From contig CAZKYC010000057.1 in the NCBI GenBank assembly GCA_964556895.1, positions 1 to 29,276 of the forward strand: DNA of 29,276 nucleotides, written 5' to 3'. The position numbers were made by a program, and so were the translations under genes. Shown here in pieces: positions 7,849 to 16,806 of this stretch (within the stretch, counting starts at the first letter, position 1; each line of letters opens with the position of its first letter). Source of the DNA: Hinthialibacter sp964556895. Its GTDB lineage: Bacteria > Hinthialibacterota > Hinthialibacteria > Hinthialibacterales > Hinthialibacteraceae. The notes under the pieces are model-generated. The model had not been told where the DNA came from. It saw only the letters and a program-made list of their open reading frames with translations, and made no database searches.

Positions 7849-9144
7849 ATGAGCAATTCTGAAAGCATTATTAGCGTACACGCGCGAGAAATCTTAGATT
7901 CCCGCGGCAACCCCACCGTTGAAGTTGATGTCGAACTCGAATGTGGAGTGATTGGCCGCGCCGCTGTCCCCTCTGGCGCCTCAACAGGCGTTCACGAAGC
8001 GCTCGAAATGCGCGACAAAGTCAAAAGCCGCTATGTCGGCAAAGGCGTTAAAAAAGCCGTCAAAAACGTCAACGAAAATATCGCTCCTGTGTTGGCCGGC
8101 ATGGATGTCTTGTCTCAACGCGAAGTTGACGGAAAAATGCTCGAACTCGACGGTACAAAAAACAAATCTAAACTTGGCGCCAACGCGATTTTAGGCGTCT
8201 CGCTCGCTACCGCGCGAGCAGCGGCCAACCTATTGGGCGTCCCTCTATACCGCTACTTGGGCGGCGCCAACGCTCACATGCTGCCAGTTCCGATGATGAA
8301 CATTCTCAACGGCGGCGAACACGCAGACAATAACCTAGATATCCAAGAATGCATGATTATCCCCCACGGCGCTGAATCATTTTCAGAAGCCTTGCGCATG
8401 GGCGCGGAAGTCTTTCACACCTTGAAAAAAGTACTTGCTGATGAAGGCAAAAACACCGCTGTCGGCGATGAAGGCGGATTCGCGCCCGAAGTTAAATCAA
8501 ACGAAGAAGGCCTGTCAGTCATCATCAAGGCGATCGAAAAGGCTGGCTACAAACCAGGCGATCAAATCTCATTGGCCTTAGACGTTGCGTCGTCAGAGTT
8601 TTATAACAAAAAAAACAAACGCTACATCCTCAACGCAGAACGCAAACCCGAAAAAACCGCTGAAGAATTGGTCGATTTCTATGCCAAACTCGCCAATAAA
8701 TACCCTGTCATCTCCATAGAAGACGGCATGGATGAAGATGACTGGAAGGGCTGGGCGCTTCTCACCGAAAAACTCGGCGACAAAATGCAACTGGTCGGCG
8801 ATGATCTCTTCGTCACTAATCGCGAACGCCTGATCAAGGGAATCGATCAAGGAATCGGCAACTCGATCTTAATTAAGCTAAACCAGATCGGTTCATTAAC
8901 CGAAACCTTAGATGTAATCGAAATCGCCAAAAAAGATAAATACACTAACGTGATTTCTCACCGCAGCGGTGAAACAGAAGATACGACAATCGCTGACCTC
9001 GCTGTGGCGACAAACGCTGGGCAGATCAAGACTGGGTCGCTATGCCGTACAGACCGTGTTTGTAAATATAACCAGTTGCTTCGCATTGAAGAAGAACTGG
9101 GCGGTCGCGGGTGTTACCCAGGAAAATCGGTCTTCAAACGGTAG
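7849..9144 (+). CDS. eno: Enolase (phosphopyruvate hydratase)
   Basis: Glycolytic enzyme interconverting 2-phosphoglycerate and phosphoenolpyruvate in the cytoplasm; enolase can also scaffold RNA degradosomes, which is not testable here. The 431-residue length is standard. Key elements are all seen: HAREILDSRGNPT, PSGASTG (mobile loop), MMNILNGGEHADN, VGDEGGFAP with catalytic E208, Mg ligands D245, E291 (SIEDGM) and D318 (VGDDLF), catalytic K343 (LIKLNQIG), and SHRSGETED with H371. The usual PSRTDR or LSRTDR near the end reads LCRTDRVCKYNQ, with two cysteines that are uncommon there. The start is set by AAGGAG at 7833-7838; a TTG at 7816 in frame lacks support. ftsB follows five bases after the stop. 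Confidence 0.98.
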   Translation: MSNSESIISVHAREILDSRGNPTVEVDVELECGVIGRAAVPSGASTGVHEALEMRDKVKSRYVGKGVKKAVKNVNENIAPVLAGMDVLSQREVDGKMLELDGTKNKSKLGANAILGVSLATARAAANLLGVPLYRYLGGANAHMLPVPMMNILNGGEHADNNLDIQECMIIPHGAESFSEALRMGAEVFHTLKKVLADEGKNTAVGDEGGFAPEVKSNEEGLSVIIKAIEKAGYKPGDQISLALDVASSEFYNKKNKRYILNAERKPEKTAEELVDFYAKLANKYPVISIEDGMDEDDWKGWALLTEKLGDKMQLVGDDLFVTNRERLIKGIDQGIGNSILIKLNQIGSLTETLDVIEIAKKDKYTNVISHRSGETEDTTIADLAVATNAGQIKTGSLCRTDRVCKYNQLLRIEEELGGRGCYPGKSVFKR

Positions 9145-9149
9145 GAGTT

Positions 9150-9461
9150 ATGTTTCGGTGGTTGAAAGGCTTTCTTCATGATCCTGTCTCTTGGGGCTTA
9201 GCAGCCGCGCTGATCTTTACGGTTACGGTCTGTATTTCAACCCTAATCAATCGATATGACCGTGTTGATTTGTATAAGCTTAGGCTATATCAAATAGAAT
9301 ATGACTTAACGTTGTTGGAATCACAGAAAATGAAGAAAACCCAATGGCTTGATCGTCTGAAATCAGATCCAGCCGCATGGGAGCAAGTAGCCAGAGAGAA
9401 GATGAATTTTCTGGGGTCTGATGAAGTTTTAGTCACCTTCGCGCCTCAGGAAGAGTTTTGA
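9150..9461 (+). CDS. ftsB: FtsB/DivIC-like septum formation protein
   Basis: A 103-residue single-pass membrane protein of the FtsB/DivIC group, which forms the FtsQLB divisome subcomplex. Layout fits the family: a short cytoplasmic N-terminus (MFRWLKGFLHDP), one membrane helix (about 14-34), a coiled-coil stretch (about 38-68) and the conserved terminal segment SDPAAWEQVAREKMNFLGSDEVLVTF, equivalent to the family's DPxxIExxAREKLGxxxPGE. Position directly behind eno is the classical eno-ftsB linkage. The GGAG ribosome site overlaps the eno stop codon, so the two are translated from one message; an in-frame ATG-like start at 9111 inside eno is rejected. DivIC is the alternative name in other phyla. 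Confidence 0.85.
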   Translation: MFRWLKGFLHDPVSWGLAAALIFTVTVCISTLINRYDRVDLYKLRLYQIEYDLTLLESQKMKKTQWLDRLKSDPAAWEQVAREKMNFLGSDEVLVTFAPQEEF

Positions 9462-9570
9462 AATACAATTTGAGTCTTGTTGACTACGTTTGTACGGAAC
9501 GGCAGTTCTCAACTTAGGGTATTCCAATAGGTTGTATAACTGGTTTTTGTTAAAAAACTTAGAAATTTCC

Positions 9571-9599
9571 TTGACAAGACAAGAGGTATAGGTTAACGT
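9571..9599 (+). promoter_or_regulatory. Candidate promoter for tRNA-fMet
   Basis: A consensus TTGACA (9571-9576) is followed after 17 bases by TAACGT (9594-9599; TTAACG one base earlier is equivalent). Transcription would begin near 9606, about 40 bases before the mature tRNA. The 110 bases between ftsB and this site contain nothing else recognisable. Confidence 0.5.
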
Positions 9600-9645
9600 A
9601 GATTCGGCTTATAAGGCTTGTTCTATCAGATATAAAGACTATTGG

Positions 9646-9717
<72 letters not shown>

Positions 9718-9828
9718 TAAAAGCCTTATTGCGAGGGATGGCGGAGGGCGCTGAAACCCACTCGCGACGGCTGGATTCAGATTTAAGATGTTGCCAATTG
9801 TAATTGAGCAGACCGGGAGACGAACCGC

Positions 9829-10164
9829 GTGACCAAGAAAGAAATCATTGAACTTGTCGCGGAACGGACGAAGTTAAACAAAAACCTGACCAAGGCAATT
9901 GTTGAGTGTGTTCTAGATGTGTTTATTGAGATTTTGGCCAACGAAAAACGCATTGAGGTTCGTAACTTTGGCGTGTTCAAAGTCAAACGAACACCGGCGC
10001 GTGTGGGACGTAACCCCGTGACCAAAGAAACAGCGGATGTGCCGGCGCGTAACATTGTCCAGTTTAAGGCCGGTAAATACATGAAAGAACTTGTCGCGAA
10101 TGAACAGGCGCAGGCGGAGCAAACAGCGCTAGGCTCTCAACCGCAACAAGAAACGCTGTTATGA
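9829..10164 (+). CDS. HU/IHF-family DNA-binding protein
   Basis: A 111-residue histone-like nucleoid protein that binds and bends DNA as a dimer. The N-terminal helices (MTKKEIIELVAERTKLNKN), the core strand motif IEVRNFGVFKVKRTPAR and the DNA-intercalating arm tip GRNP (P63) are all present, ending with VPARNIVQFKAGKYMKELV. A Q/A-rich tail of about 20 residues extends past the usual 90-residue family length. The start is GTG, supported by GGGAG nine bases upstream. It is linked to the next gene by an ATGA overlap. HU or IHF subtype cannot be told by eye; this copy is a paralog of the gene at 16807. Confidence 0.93.
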   Translation: MTKKEIIELVAERTKLNKNLTKAIVECVLDVFIEILANEKRIEVRNFGVFKVKRTPARVGRNPVTKETADVPARNIVQFKAGKYMKELVANEQAQAEQTALGSQPQQETLL

Positions 10165-10553
10165 ATGAGACTCAAAGCGCCTCTCCTGAATGGGGCGATA
10201 TTGGCGTATCAAACGAAGTATTTGAAAATATAGCAGCCATTTGTGCAAAGAAAATTTCAGGAATTGCTGAAATTGAAAACACAGAAGGCCTTGTTGACAG
10301 CCTCTCAAAAGTCTGGGGGCGAAGCGAAGGCGCAAAAGGCGTCAAGGTCTCAACAGCCGAAGAAGACGTTTCAATTGACTTGACTGTTCTTGTTGAAGAA
10401 GGCTTCCCCATACCACAAGTAGCGGAAGCCGTACAAAGAGAAGTAAAAAGCGTGGTTGAGGATATGACCGGACAAACCGTCCATCGTGTTAACATCCTCA
10501 TCGCAGATTTACAACCCGCTGCCGCCGAGACTGAGGTCATACCGCCTCTTTGA
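10161..10553 (+). CDS. Asp23/Gls24 family protein
   Basis: A 130-residue protein of the Asp23/Gls24 (DUF322) family. The fold is marked by GVSNEVFENIAAICAKKI followed by the ISGIAEIE motif, then GVKVSTAEEDVSIDLTVLVE and QVAEAVQREVKSVVEDMTG with VHRVNILIADL, the standard order. In Firmicutes members are envelope- or alkaline-stress associated and membrane-anchored through partners; outside that group the role is unclear. The start codon overlaps the HU stop (ATGA), and no strong ribosome site is seen, so translational coupling to the HU gene is likely. No transmembrane segment is present. Confidence 0.85.
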   Translation: MNETQSASPEWGDIGVSNEVFENIAAICAKKISGIAEIENTEGLVDSLSKVWGRSEGAKGVKVSTAEEDVSIDLTVLVEEGFPIPQVAEAVQREVKSVVEDMTGQTVHRVNILIADLQPAAAETEVIPPL

Positions 10554-10674
10554 TCTTTGGGTAGTGGTCTAATATGAAATCGAGTGGGTCATATAGGCTC
10601 ACTTACGATAGAGTTAAAAACTTGAACCTTCGAGAACCGTCCACGCAGGCGGCGCAGATAGAGGAGGATGCATG

Positions 10675-13600
10675 ATGTTCAAATCGAAAGGGCTGTTGTC
10701 TTTGGTCAAAGCACTGACTGTAATGCTTCTGGTCGTGGCCCTACCCACTGCCGCATTGGCGCAAGACGCATCACAGGCGCGTGTTAAAGTCAACAGTGGC
10801 GCGAGCGGCTTCGAGGAACTGTTAGAGGAACTGTTATTGGTCAAAGACGGTGATAACGTGACGGTTATCGGTTTAGCGGAATCAGTGCCTCCTCAAAGCA
10901 CAGTTGAAGTCGAAGCGGGCGGGGTTTCATTTACCAAAAGCGCATCTGTTTTTGGCCAGTTTCCGATAGACGACGCGACGCCAGTTTCGTTTGATCCATC
11001 GGTGACCGGGGTAGTGGCCTCAATTACTGCGACCCGTCTAAATGGGACGGTGATTAGCGGTACGTTTTCGTTGGATGTTACGGATGCGTCTGTATTGGCC
11101 GCGGTAGAGGCAAAGACGACTCCAGTGAACACGTTGCTTGATATCGCTGCGGTCAATTCTGACAATCAAGCCTTGGTTGGCCAACTGTTGTTGTCTCAAA
11201 AAAGACAAGTACAAGCAGGAACCGAAAGTATTATTGATCAATTTGAAGGCATTCCTGGCAGCGTACCACCATTTTCACAAATCGAAATCTACCAAGGCGC
11301 CTTTGACGACTCAACACTGCCGCCTCCAGGACGCTTGATTCGCATTACGCTCAATGAGAATGTCCAGACGGATTCTAATGGCGACGCCATTGTAGACATA
11401 AACGGCGATCCTGTTTTAATCAGTAACGGCTCCTTCTTCCCGTTCTCATTAGGTGATGTCAATAGCGGTAATGTTGATACTGGTTCATTCAATCCTGTCA
11501 TCAGCATGCGTATCACCAGCACCCAAAGCCCTGCCGCATTCCAACCATTCTGGGCTCAGGTCACAAATGATATCTCAGCAAGCATCACAACCATTTCTGT
11601 CACCCAGTCGCCAAATGGTGAAAATAACGCTGTTATGAATGCAACGGTTGATCCCTATTCAATCGTGACCGTTTTCTCTCAGAACGATACCAGCGGCCCG
11701 GTTCTCGCTGCAGGCCGCGCTGGGGCGGATGGTTCGATTTCAATCAACGTTCCACCTGCGTTTATCAATGGGTTTCCTGTTTTACAAGAAAACGTTTACG
11801 TCTTGGTTCAGGACCCATTTGGCAACCAAAACTCACCGCTTGAAGAAGTGGTAATTGATGATGGAACAGATACACCAACAATCTCAAGTGTGGTTTCGGT
11901 GTTCCCCGGCGGTTTTCTTCTAACAGGTACAGTAGAAAGCCGCGCTCGTGTTCGTGTATGGGCGGTGGACACTGTGCCTGACACGGTGCCTGACACCGTA
12001 GCCAGTCTGCCAGCAGACGCGTTCTTCTTCACGGGTTTGACTGTCGGCGCCGATGGCTCATTTACAATTAAACTGCCCGCGGGCATCAGCCGTGTGGTCT
12101 ATTTGAACGCGCTCGATAGTTATGGCAACGAAAGTGAATATCGCGTCGTTGACTTGCGAACTGTCTCAGCAGGCGGTGCTCCTGACTTGGGCGGCGACTG
12201 GCGCCTGCAGATTGACAGCGTCACCAACAACCTGCCGGGCGGTTTGAACTCATTTGACGTTCTAAGCGGCTCGCTCTTTGAAGTCGATGAAGACGGGAAT
12301 GAATCCCCAACGGATGGCGCAGTCGACGTTGTCATTGACGGCGCGACCGTTACCGCTCAAGTCATAGTCAGCGCCTTCTTAAACGCTGAAGTGGGCATTG
12401 ACGTTACGTTCCCGTTCTCAAATGAAATGGTAACGGCTGATGCTGACCCCGCGGGAACCTTCTCACTCAATGTTCCAAACTTCGACCCGATTGATGGTGA
12501 ATTCGTTGAAGAGTTTTTCCTGGTCGCTTCAGCGGTACTGCCAGATCAATCTGTTTTCGTCCTTGCGTTTGACCGCGTGGTTGAAGCTGACGGCTTAGAC
12601 CGCACAGGCCCTCAAATTGTTCTCGCTCCAGTCGCCGATGACATCGAACTTATCGAACGCGGCAAAGGCAGCGACGATATAATGAACATCCGCAGAATCT
12701 TCGTCTCAAGCCTTCCTGCGGACGCTCTTCCTTTGATTGTTGTATTGTCTGACGGCAACGACGATCGCTCAATTGATGTGAATGATTCAAACCTTTCCAT
12801 CGTTGACGTAAAACCACTAAATCAGCTTTTATACAGCCAGTTTCTTGGTGGAACGTTGGCCCCGTTGCCTGGAGCGAGCGGCTTGAATCTGGGTGAAAAT
12901 TTCTGGAACCCGGCTGCTGGCGCTTCAATCGGCAATTCGATTGTGTTCGTCAGTTTGGTTGATGCGGTCGGCAACTACAGCAGCAATCCAATCGCCGTAG
13001 AACTTGATGTAGAAACACAAGATCCTGACTTGTCTGTTATCACGGGCTCCGGCACTGTCGTTAAAGGCGAAACCGGCGCTGTCGAAGCGGGCGCGTTTGT
13101 CACCTTATATGAAAATGCCGACAAGAGCGGCGTACTTGCCTCAACACAAGCCAATAGTGTAGGCGCTTTCTTCCTTGGCGGCTTACAACTTACAAAACCC
13201 TCCGCTTATGTCGCCGTCACAGACTCTGCGGGCAATGAAAGCAACGCTGTTAAAGTTCCAATTTCAAATCCTGTTATGGAACCGCAATTTGTCATTCTTG
13301 ACGGGTTTGGTTTGATGCACACGCCAGACGGCGCGTTCTCAAGCAACATTTCAACCAGTGATTCTGTTGTCGCCATGGCTGGCGTCGAAGACATCACAGG
13401 CGCTCAACTCGATAGCGGCTCGCCGCTGTATGTGTTGAATAACGACGGCGCCATCATCAAAATTGGTTCGAACGGCGACGCGCCGCTTCCGAGTGAAACC
13501 TTTGAAGCGCCAGGCGGGTTCGCCCGTGACATCGAAGTGATTTCTTACAGCCCGTTCGCCGGGTATGTCTTGATGGGCAATGGCGTGATCGTCCCGTTTG

Positions 13601-14409
13601 GCGATGCACCGTTCCTCGGCGATATGGTTACGATGGATCCGCAAGGCGTAGAGCGTGTACGCATCCCGGGTTCACAAGTGATGTTTGATGACGCGAACAG
13701 CAATGGCGAATACGATACTGAAGATGCTAACGGCAACGGCGTACTTGACCAAATTTCGATTCCTTCACCTCCATTTGTTTTAACAGAAGATTTAAATGGC
13801 AACGGCGAACTCGACCAGGAAGCGTTGGTTGACCCGGCCAACTTGGGCCAAGGGTTCTTCATCGACATCGCCCGCGATCTCGAATTGGTCCAAAACCCTG
13901 ACGGCGCTGTCGTCGGTTATGTCATCTTAGATGGCAACGGCGTCTTGTGGACATTCGGCTCTGGCTATGGCGAAGAAGTCATCACAGGAATCACCTTCAC
14001 CAATGGTTTTTCGACGGATGACATCTTCCGCGATCTAGAGTTAGTCGTCCAAACATCTGGTGATTCGACTCAACTCGTCGACTTCGTCACCATGAACGGG
14101 TTTGGCCAAGTGTTTGGCGCACCAGGCGGCATGTTAGGCGCCGGCCCTGCAGACGATGTTGAAAATCGCGGCGTATTGACTGGCGTGCTTGGCGCTCCAG
14201 GCTTCAACTTTGATATCGCTCGCGACCTTCGCATCAGCCCGGCTGACGTGAATGCCGACGGCTCTGTCGACTATCGGGATGGTTTCTACATTCTTGATGG
14301 CTATGGTGGAATTCACGCCTTAGGCGGCGCCTCAGCGATTACTGAATCGCCGTTCTTGGGTTGGGATATCGCTCGCGATTTAGAGTTTGTTACTCAATCA
14401 TTACGCTAG
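10675..14409 (+). CDS. Large secreted protein with Ig-like modules and C-terminal LDGxG repeats
   Basis: A 1244-residue exported protein without assigned function. A signal peptide ends at ALPTAALA (about residue 29). The body, to about residue 860, is made of beta-rich Ig/cadherin-like modules (for example DGSFTIKLPAGISRVVYLNA, DSYGNES, DAVGNYSSNPIAVELD). From about residue 865 six repeats of 50-90 residues appear, each with a core like YVILDGNGVLWTFG or FYILDGYGGIHALGG and a linker like FDIARDLELV; these probably form a beta-propeller. Calcium-type loops (DDANSNGEYDTEDANGNG, DLNGNGELDQ, DVNADGSVDYRDG) interrupt the repeats. No LPXTG, lipobox, autotransporter or type IX sorting tail is visible. 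GAGGAGG fits the second of two adjacent ATGs (10675). A strong terminator follows, so it is monocistronic or the end of a unit. Adhesion or surface binding is inference. Confidence 0.82.
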   Translation: MFKSKGLLSLVKALTVMLLVVALPTAALAQDASQARVKVNSGASGFEELLEELLLVKDGDNVTVIGLAESVPPQSTVEVEAGGVSFTKSASVFGQFPIDDATPVSFDPSVTGVVASITATRLNGTVISGTFSLDVTDASVLAAVEAKTTPVNTLLDIAAVNSDNQALVGQLLLSQKRQVQAGTESIIDQFEGIPGSVPPFSQIEIYQGAFDDSTLPPPGRLIRITLNENVQTDSNGDAIVDINGDPVLISNGSFFPFSLGDVNSGNVDTGSFNPVISMRITSTQSPAAFQPFWAQVTNDISASITTISVTQSPNGENNAVMNATVDPYSIVTVFSQNDTSGPVLAAGRAGADGSISINVPPAFINGFPVLQENVYVLVQDPFGNQNSPLEEVVIDDGTDTPTISSVVSVFPGGFLLTGTVESRARVRVWAVDTVPDTVPDTVASLPADAFFFTGLTVGADGSFTIKLPAGISRVVYLNALDSYGNESEYRVVDLRTVSAGGAPDLGGDWRLQIDSVTNNLPGGLNSFDVLSGSLFEVDEDGNESPTDGAVDVVIDGATVTAQVIVSAFLNAEVGIDVTFPFSNEMVTADADPAGTFSLNVPNFDPIDGEFVEEFFLVASAVLPDQSVFVLAFDRVVEADGLDRTGPQIVLAPVADDIELIERGKGSDDIMNIRRIFVSSLPADALPLIVVLSDGNDDRSIDVNDSNLSIVDVKPLNQLLYSQFLGGTLAPLPGASGLNLGENFWNPAAGASIGNSIVFVSLVDAVGNYSSNPIAVELDVETQDPDLSVITGSGTVVKGETGAVEAGAFVTLYENADKSGVLASTQANSVGAFFLGGLQLTKPSAYVAVTDSAGNESNAVKVPISNPVMEPQFVILDGFGLMHTPDGAFSSNISTSDSVVAMAGVEDITGAQLDSGSPLYVLNNDGAIIKIGSNGDAPLPSETFEAPGGFARDIEVISYSPFAGYVLMGNGVIVPFGDAPFLGDMVTMDPQGVERVRIPGSQVMFDDANSNGEYDTEDANGNGVLDQISIPSPPFVLTEDLNGNGELDQEALVDPANLGQGFFIDIARDLELVQNPDGAVVGYVILDGNGVLWTFGSGYGEEVITGITFTNGFSTDDIFRDLELVVQTSGDSTQLVDFVTMNGFGQVFGAPGGMLGAGPADDVENRGVLTGVLGAPGFNFDIARDLRISPADVNADGSVDYRDGFYILDGYGGIHALGGASAITESPFLGWDIARDLEFVTQSLR

Positions 14410-14432
14410 ACAACAACTGTACAAACTAAGAG

Positions 14433-14465
14433 AGCGGGCAGGGAACACCCTGTCCGCTTTTTTTT
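14433..14465 (+). terminator. Rho-independent terminator after the large secreted protein gene
   Basis: An 11-bp stem (AGCGGGCAGGG with CCCTGTCCGCT, one G-T pair) closes an AACA loop and is followed by an eight-T run. This is a strong intrinsic terminator, 24 bases past the stop codon. Confidence 0.92.
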
Positions 14466-14661
14466 GTCTTTCTTATTTACTTTTAATCGCATGATGCTAA
14501 TATCTTACAGTTGATGTAATTATTGACTTTTATTGGGTTTGAGGGGCTTAGCGTGCAATACGGTAAGTGTGAATTGCGCTAATCCTCAAAACAGACAGAT
14601 CATGGAGTTGCTGGGCTTTTGTATCTAGAAGTCTGTCTATTGACGGTTATGCGCTAGGGAC

Positions 14662-16605
14662 ATGAAAAATCGAATTTTGGTTTCCTTATCCGCAGCCTTT
14701 GGAGTTGCGACAATGGTATTTGTCGCGATTGCACTATTGTTAATGGTGGTGAGAGAGCAGCGAGTCCAAGACTTGGCGATGCATACCGCCCATGTCGCAA
14801 AAAAAATCGGCGAAGACGCTCTAGTCAGAGCGTTTATTCAAGACCAACCCCAATCGCCAACACTCGAAGAAGTAGAGCAAGATTTATTCGCACGAATAGA
14901 TGGCGACCCGTTTATTGAAGAACTTTCAATTTTAAGTGCAGTTGGAAAAATGGAGGTCAGAGTTGCGCGTCCTCGTGAAGAACCGCCTCTCTCCCCAATT
15001 CGCCGTTCCTCACCGTCATTGACGGAGATTTTGGCGACAGGCCAGCCAATGCTCGAAGAGAGCGGAGAATACTTCATCCCGCTTGAACAACAAAACGAGC
15101 GCTGGGGTGTTCTCAGGGCCAGATGGCAGCCGGAAGCCACCGAACTCTATTTTGACCGTTTAAAAAACGCGGCATTTTATTTTGTTGTCGCCATTTTTAT
15201 TCTCTCGTCTCTTTTGGTATTTTGGCTGCTGCGAATCACATACGATAAAGAACAACAGCGGTTGGCCGCAGAACTCAGAGTGGCCGTCTCAGCGAACACC
15301 AACTATCAAATCGACCCACAAACCTACTCGTCCATCATGGCAGAAATCGGCGCCTACATTAACCGGCTGCAGAGTAATTTTGAAGACGCCCATTCGAAGT
15401 CTATCGTTCTCGATGACGCCCTTCGCCAGGCCGAGCGCGGCTGCGCCGACTCAAGAAAATCGCTTGAACTCAACTCGCAAAGTATGGAGTCCATGCGTAA
15501 AGAAATGAGAGACGGCCTCAATACCATTTTTGAAATGTCGTGGAGTTCGGTTTTGATCATTGATCAAGATTTTCAGATTCATTACATCAATAAGCCGGCA
15601 GAGCGGTTGTTAAACTTGATCCAACGAGAAAAAGACGTAGTCGAAGATGAGCGCATACGCCGTTGTCTGGCTCCAATGACGGCCCAAGCCAAAGTCGATC
15701 AGATTGATGATCTATGCGCTTGGCCTCAACCGAGAGTTGGCAGATCAATCTCGTGCCGAATTCGGGCCTCAAAACTGCCTTCAGTTGATTCATTAAAACT
15801 CTTCATCATCTTGCTTAAGGATGAAAGCGGCTATCCGTCTGCATTAGACTCGTCGTATTTCTCCGAGCGCGTATTACGCGATTTAATTTCGCCGCGCGGC
15901 GCCAAACTACCTTGGCTTGAAACGCCAGACGCTGTGCTTGACGCCGACGTTGAGCGCCGGTTTAAAACCTGTTTGAAACGAATTGTATTCTTTCATGATC
16001 TCGAACAACGAAAAGTGGAGCCTTTGGTCTCGGTTCGCTTTTCACGATGGCTTCGAGAGCGTTTCTTGGCTGAAGACCTATTTTCAGAACATCTAAACCT
16101 AAATGTTCACACTTCAGACGCAGACATAAGCCTTTGTATACCCGAAAAATCAGCCACTGAGCTCATTGATTGCCTTATTACCCTGCTCGGACAACTGGCT
16201 GATTACGAACACAGTACAGAAAACAAGCCAATTGATATGTTCGCATCTACCGACTCGCATGGTAGGCCAGTCCTGACACTTTCGACAACGTGTGTATCGC
16301 GAAAACGCGCACTTTGGATGCAAGACGTGTTAGATGATCAGTGCGACTTGCTACAAGAGAGCCAGTTGGATGAATATACCCTAGACCGCCTAGAAAGAGA
16401 TGTCTGTTTTTGTATCTACCGCAGCGCCAAAGACTTATTGCGGGTTAAAGTCGAAACCGTCTACTCTGACAACAAACATATCGCCAGCGTTCACGTCGTG
16501 TTTCCGAACGGACAAAGCCAGCCGCGTGTTAAAGGCGATGACGCTGACTCATCAAGGTCAGAAAGTGTAGATCAATTGATGCGCACCTATTTCAGACCAT
16601 CATAA
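14662..16605 (+). CDS. Membrane PAS sensor with degenerate histidine-kinase core
   Basis: A 647-residue sensor-like membrane protein. Two membrane helices (about 8-30 and 171-191) flank a 140-residue outer domain. After them come a coiled-coil (about 240-290) and a PAS domain (about 288-390; SSVLIIDQDFQIHYINKPAE, closing with LKLFIILLKDESG). Residues 395-617 have the shape of a kinase transmitter: ISLCIPEKSATELIDCLITL sits where the N box should be, RPVLTLSTTCVSRK where G1 should be, and the end IASVHVVFP mimics the last strand of a HATPase. However no H-box histidine, no N-box asparagine, no DxGxG and no GLGL are present. It is likely a pseudokinase that signals by contact or was derived from a kinase. 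The following gene (HU) has its own promoter. Confidence 0.65.
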   Translation: MKNRILVSLSAAFGVATMVFVAIALLLMVVREQRVQDLAMHTAHVAKKIGEDALVRAFIQDQPQSPTLEEVEQDLFARIDGDPFIEELSILSAVGKMEVRVARPREEPPLSPIRRSSPSLTEILATGQPMLEESGEYFIPLEQQNERWGVLRARWQPEATELYFDRLKNAAFYFVVAIFILSSLLVFWLLRITYDKEQQRLAAELRVAVSANTNYQIDPQTYSSIMAEIGAYINRLQSNFEDAHSKSIVLDDALRQAERGCADSRKSLELNSQSMESMRKEMRDGLNTIFEMSWSSVLIIDQDFQIHYINKPAERLLNLIQREKDVVEDERIRRCLAPMTAQAKVDQIDDLCAWPQPRVGRSISCRIRASKLPSVDSLKLFIILLKDESGYPSALDSSYFSERVLRDLISPRGAKLPWLETPDAVLDADVERRFKTCLKRIVFFHDLEQRKVEPLVSVRFSRWLRERFLAEDLFSEHLNLNVHTSDADISLCIPEKSATELIDCLITLLGQLADYEHSTENKPIDMFASTDSHGRPVLTLSTTCVSRKRALWMQDVLDDQCDLLQESQLDEYTLDRLERDVCFCIYRSAKDLLRVKVETVYSDNKHIASVHVVFPNGQSQPRVKGDDADSSRSESVDQLMRTYFRPS

Positions 16606-16694
16606 GCGGGTATTTTAGGCGGTTTCGCCATCTTGATTTAAACTGTGCCTGATGTCCTAAGTGTAAGTTATTCTTGGAAAAAGAAAAAATCGAC

Positions 16695-16723
16695 TTGATT
16701 CATATCATGGGTTGGGTTATAGT
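16695..16723 (+). promoter_or_regulatory. Candidate sigma70-type promoter for the second HU gene
   Basis: TTGATT (16695-16700) and TATAGT (16718-16723) are 17 bases apart. Initiation would fall near 16730, giving an AT-rich leader of about 77 bases. The surrounding gap (16606-16806) is strongly AT-rich and shows no other gene. Confidence 0.5.
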
Positions 16724-16806
16724 TTTTTTACTATTATCCAAATATATACCTATGTATAGAATTTGATTCTTTATTCGTCGAAAACTTGACGGACGGAGGC
16801 CGTGTT

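Noticed and set aside
9731..9765. GCGAG/CTCGC hairpin after the tRNA as a terminator
   Set aside because: The five-base stem has a long loop and no T-run; it could be part of the HU leader but is not convincing.
16618..16629. GGCG-GTTT-CGCC hairpin after the sensor gene
   Set aside because: The four-base stem is too short for an intrinsic terminator and there is no clean T-tract.
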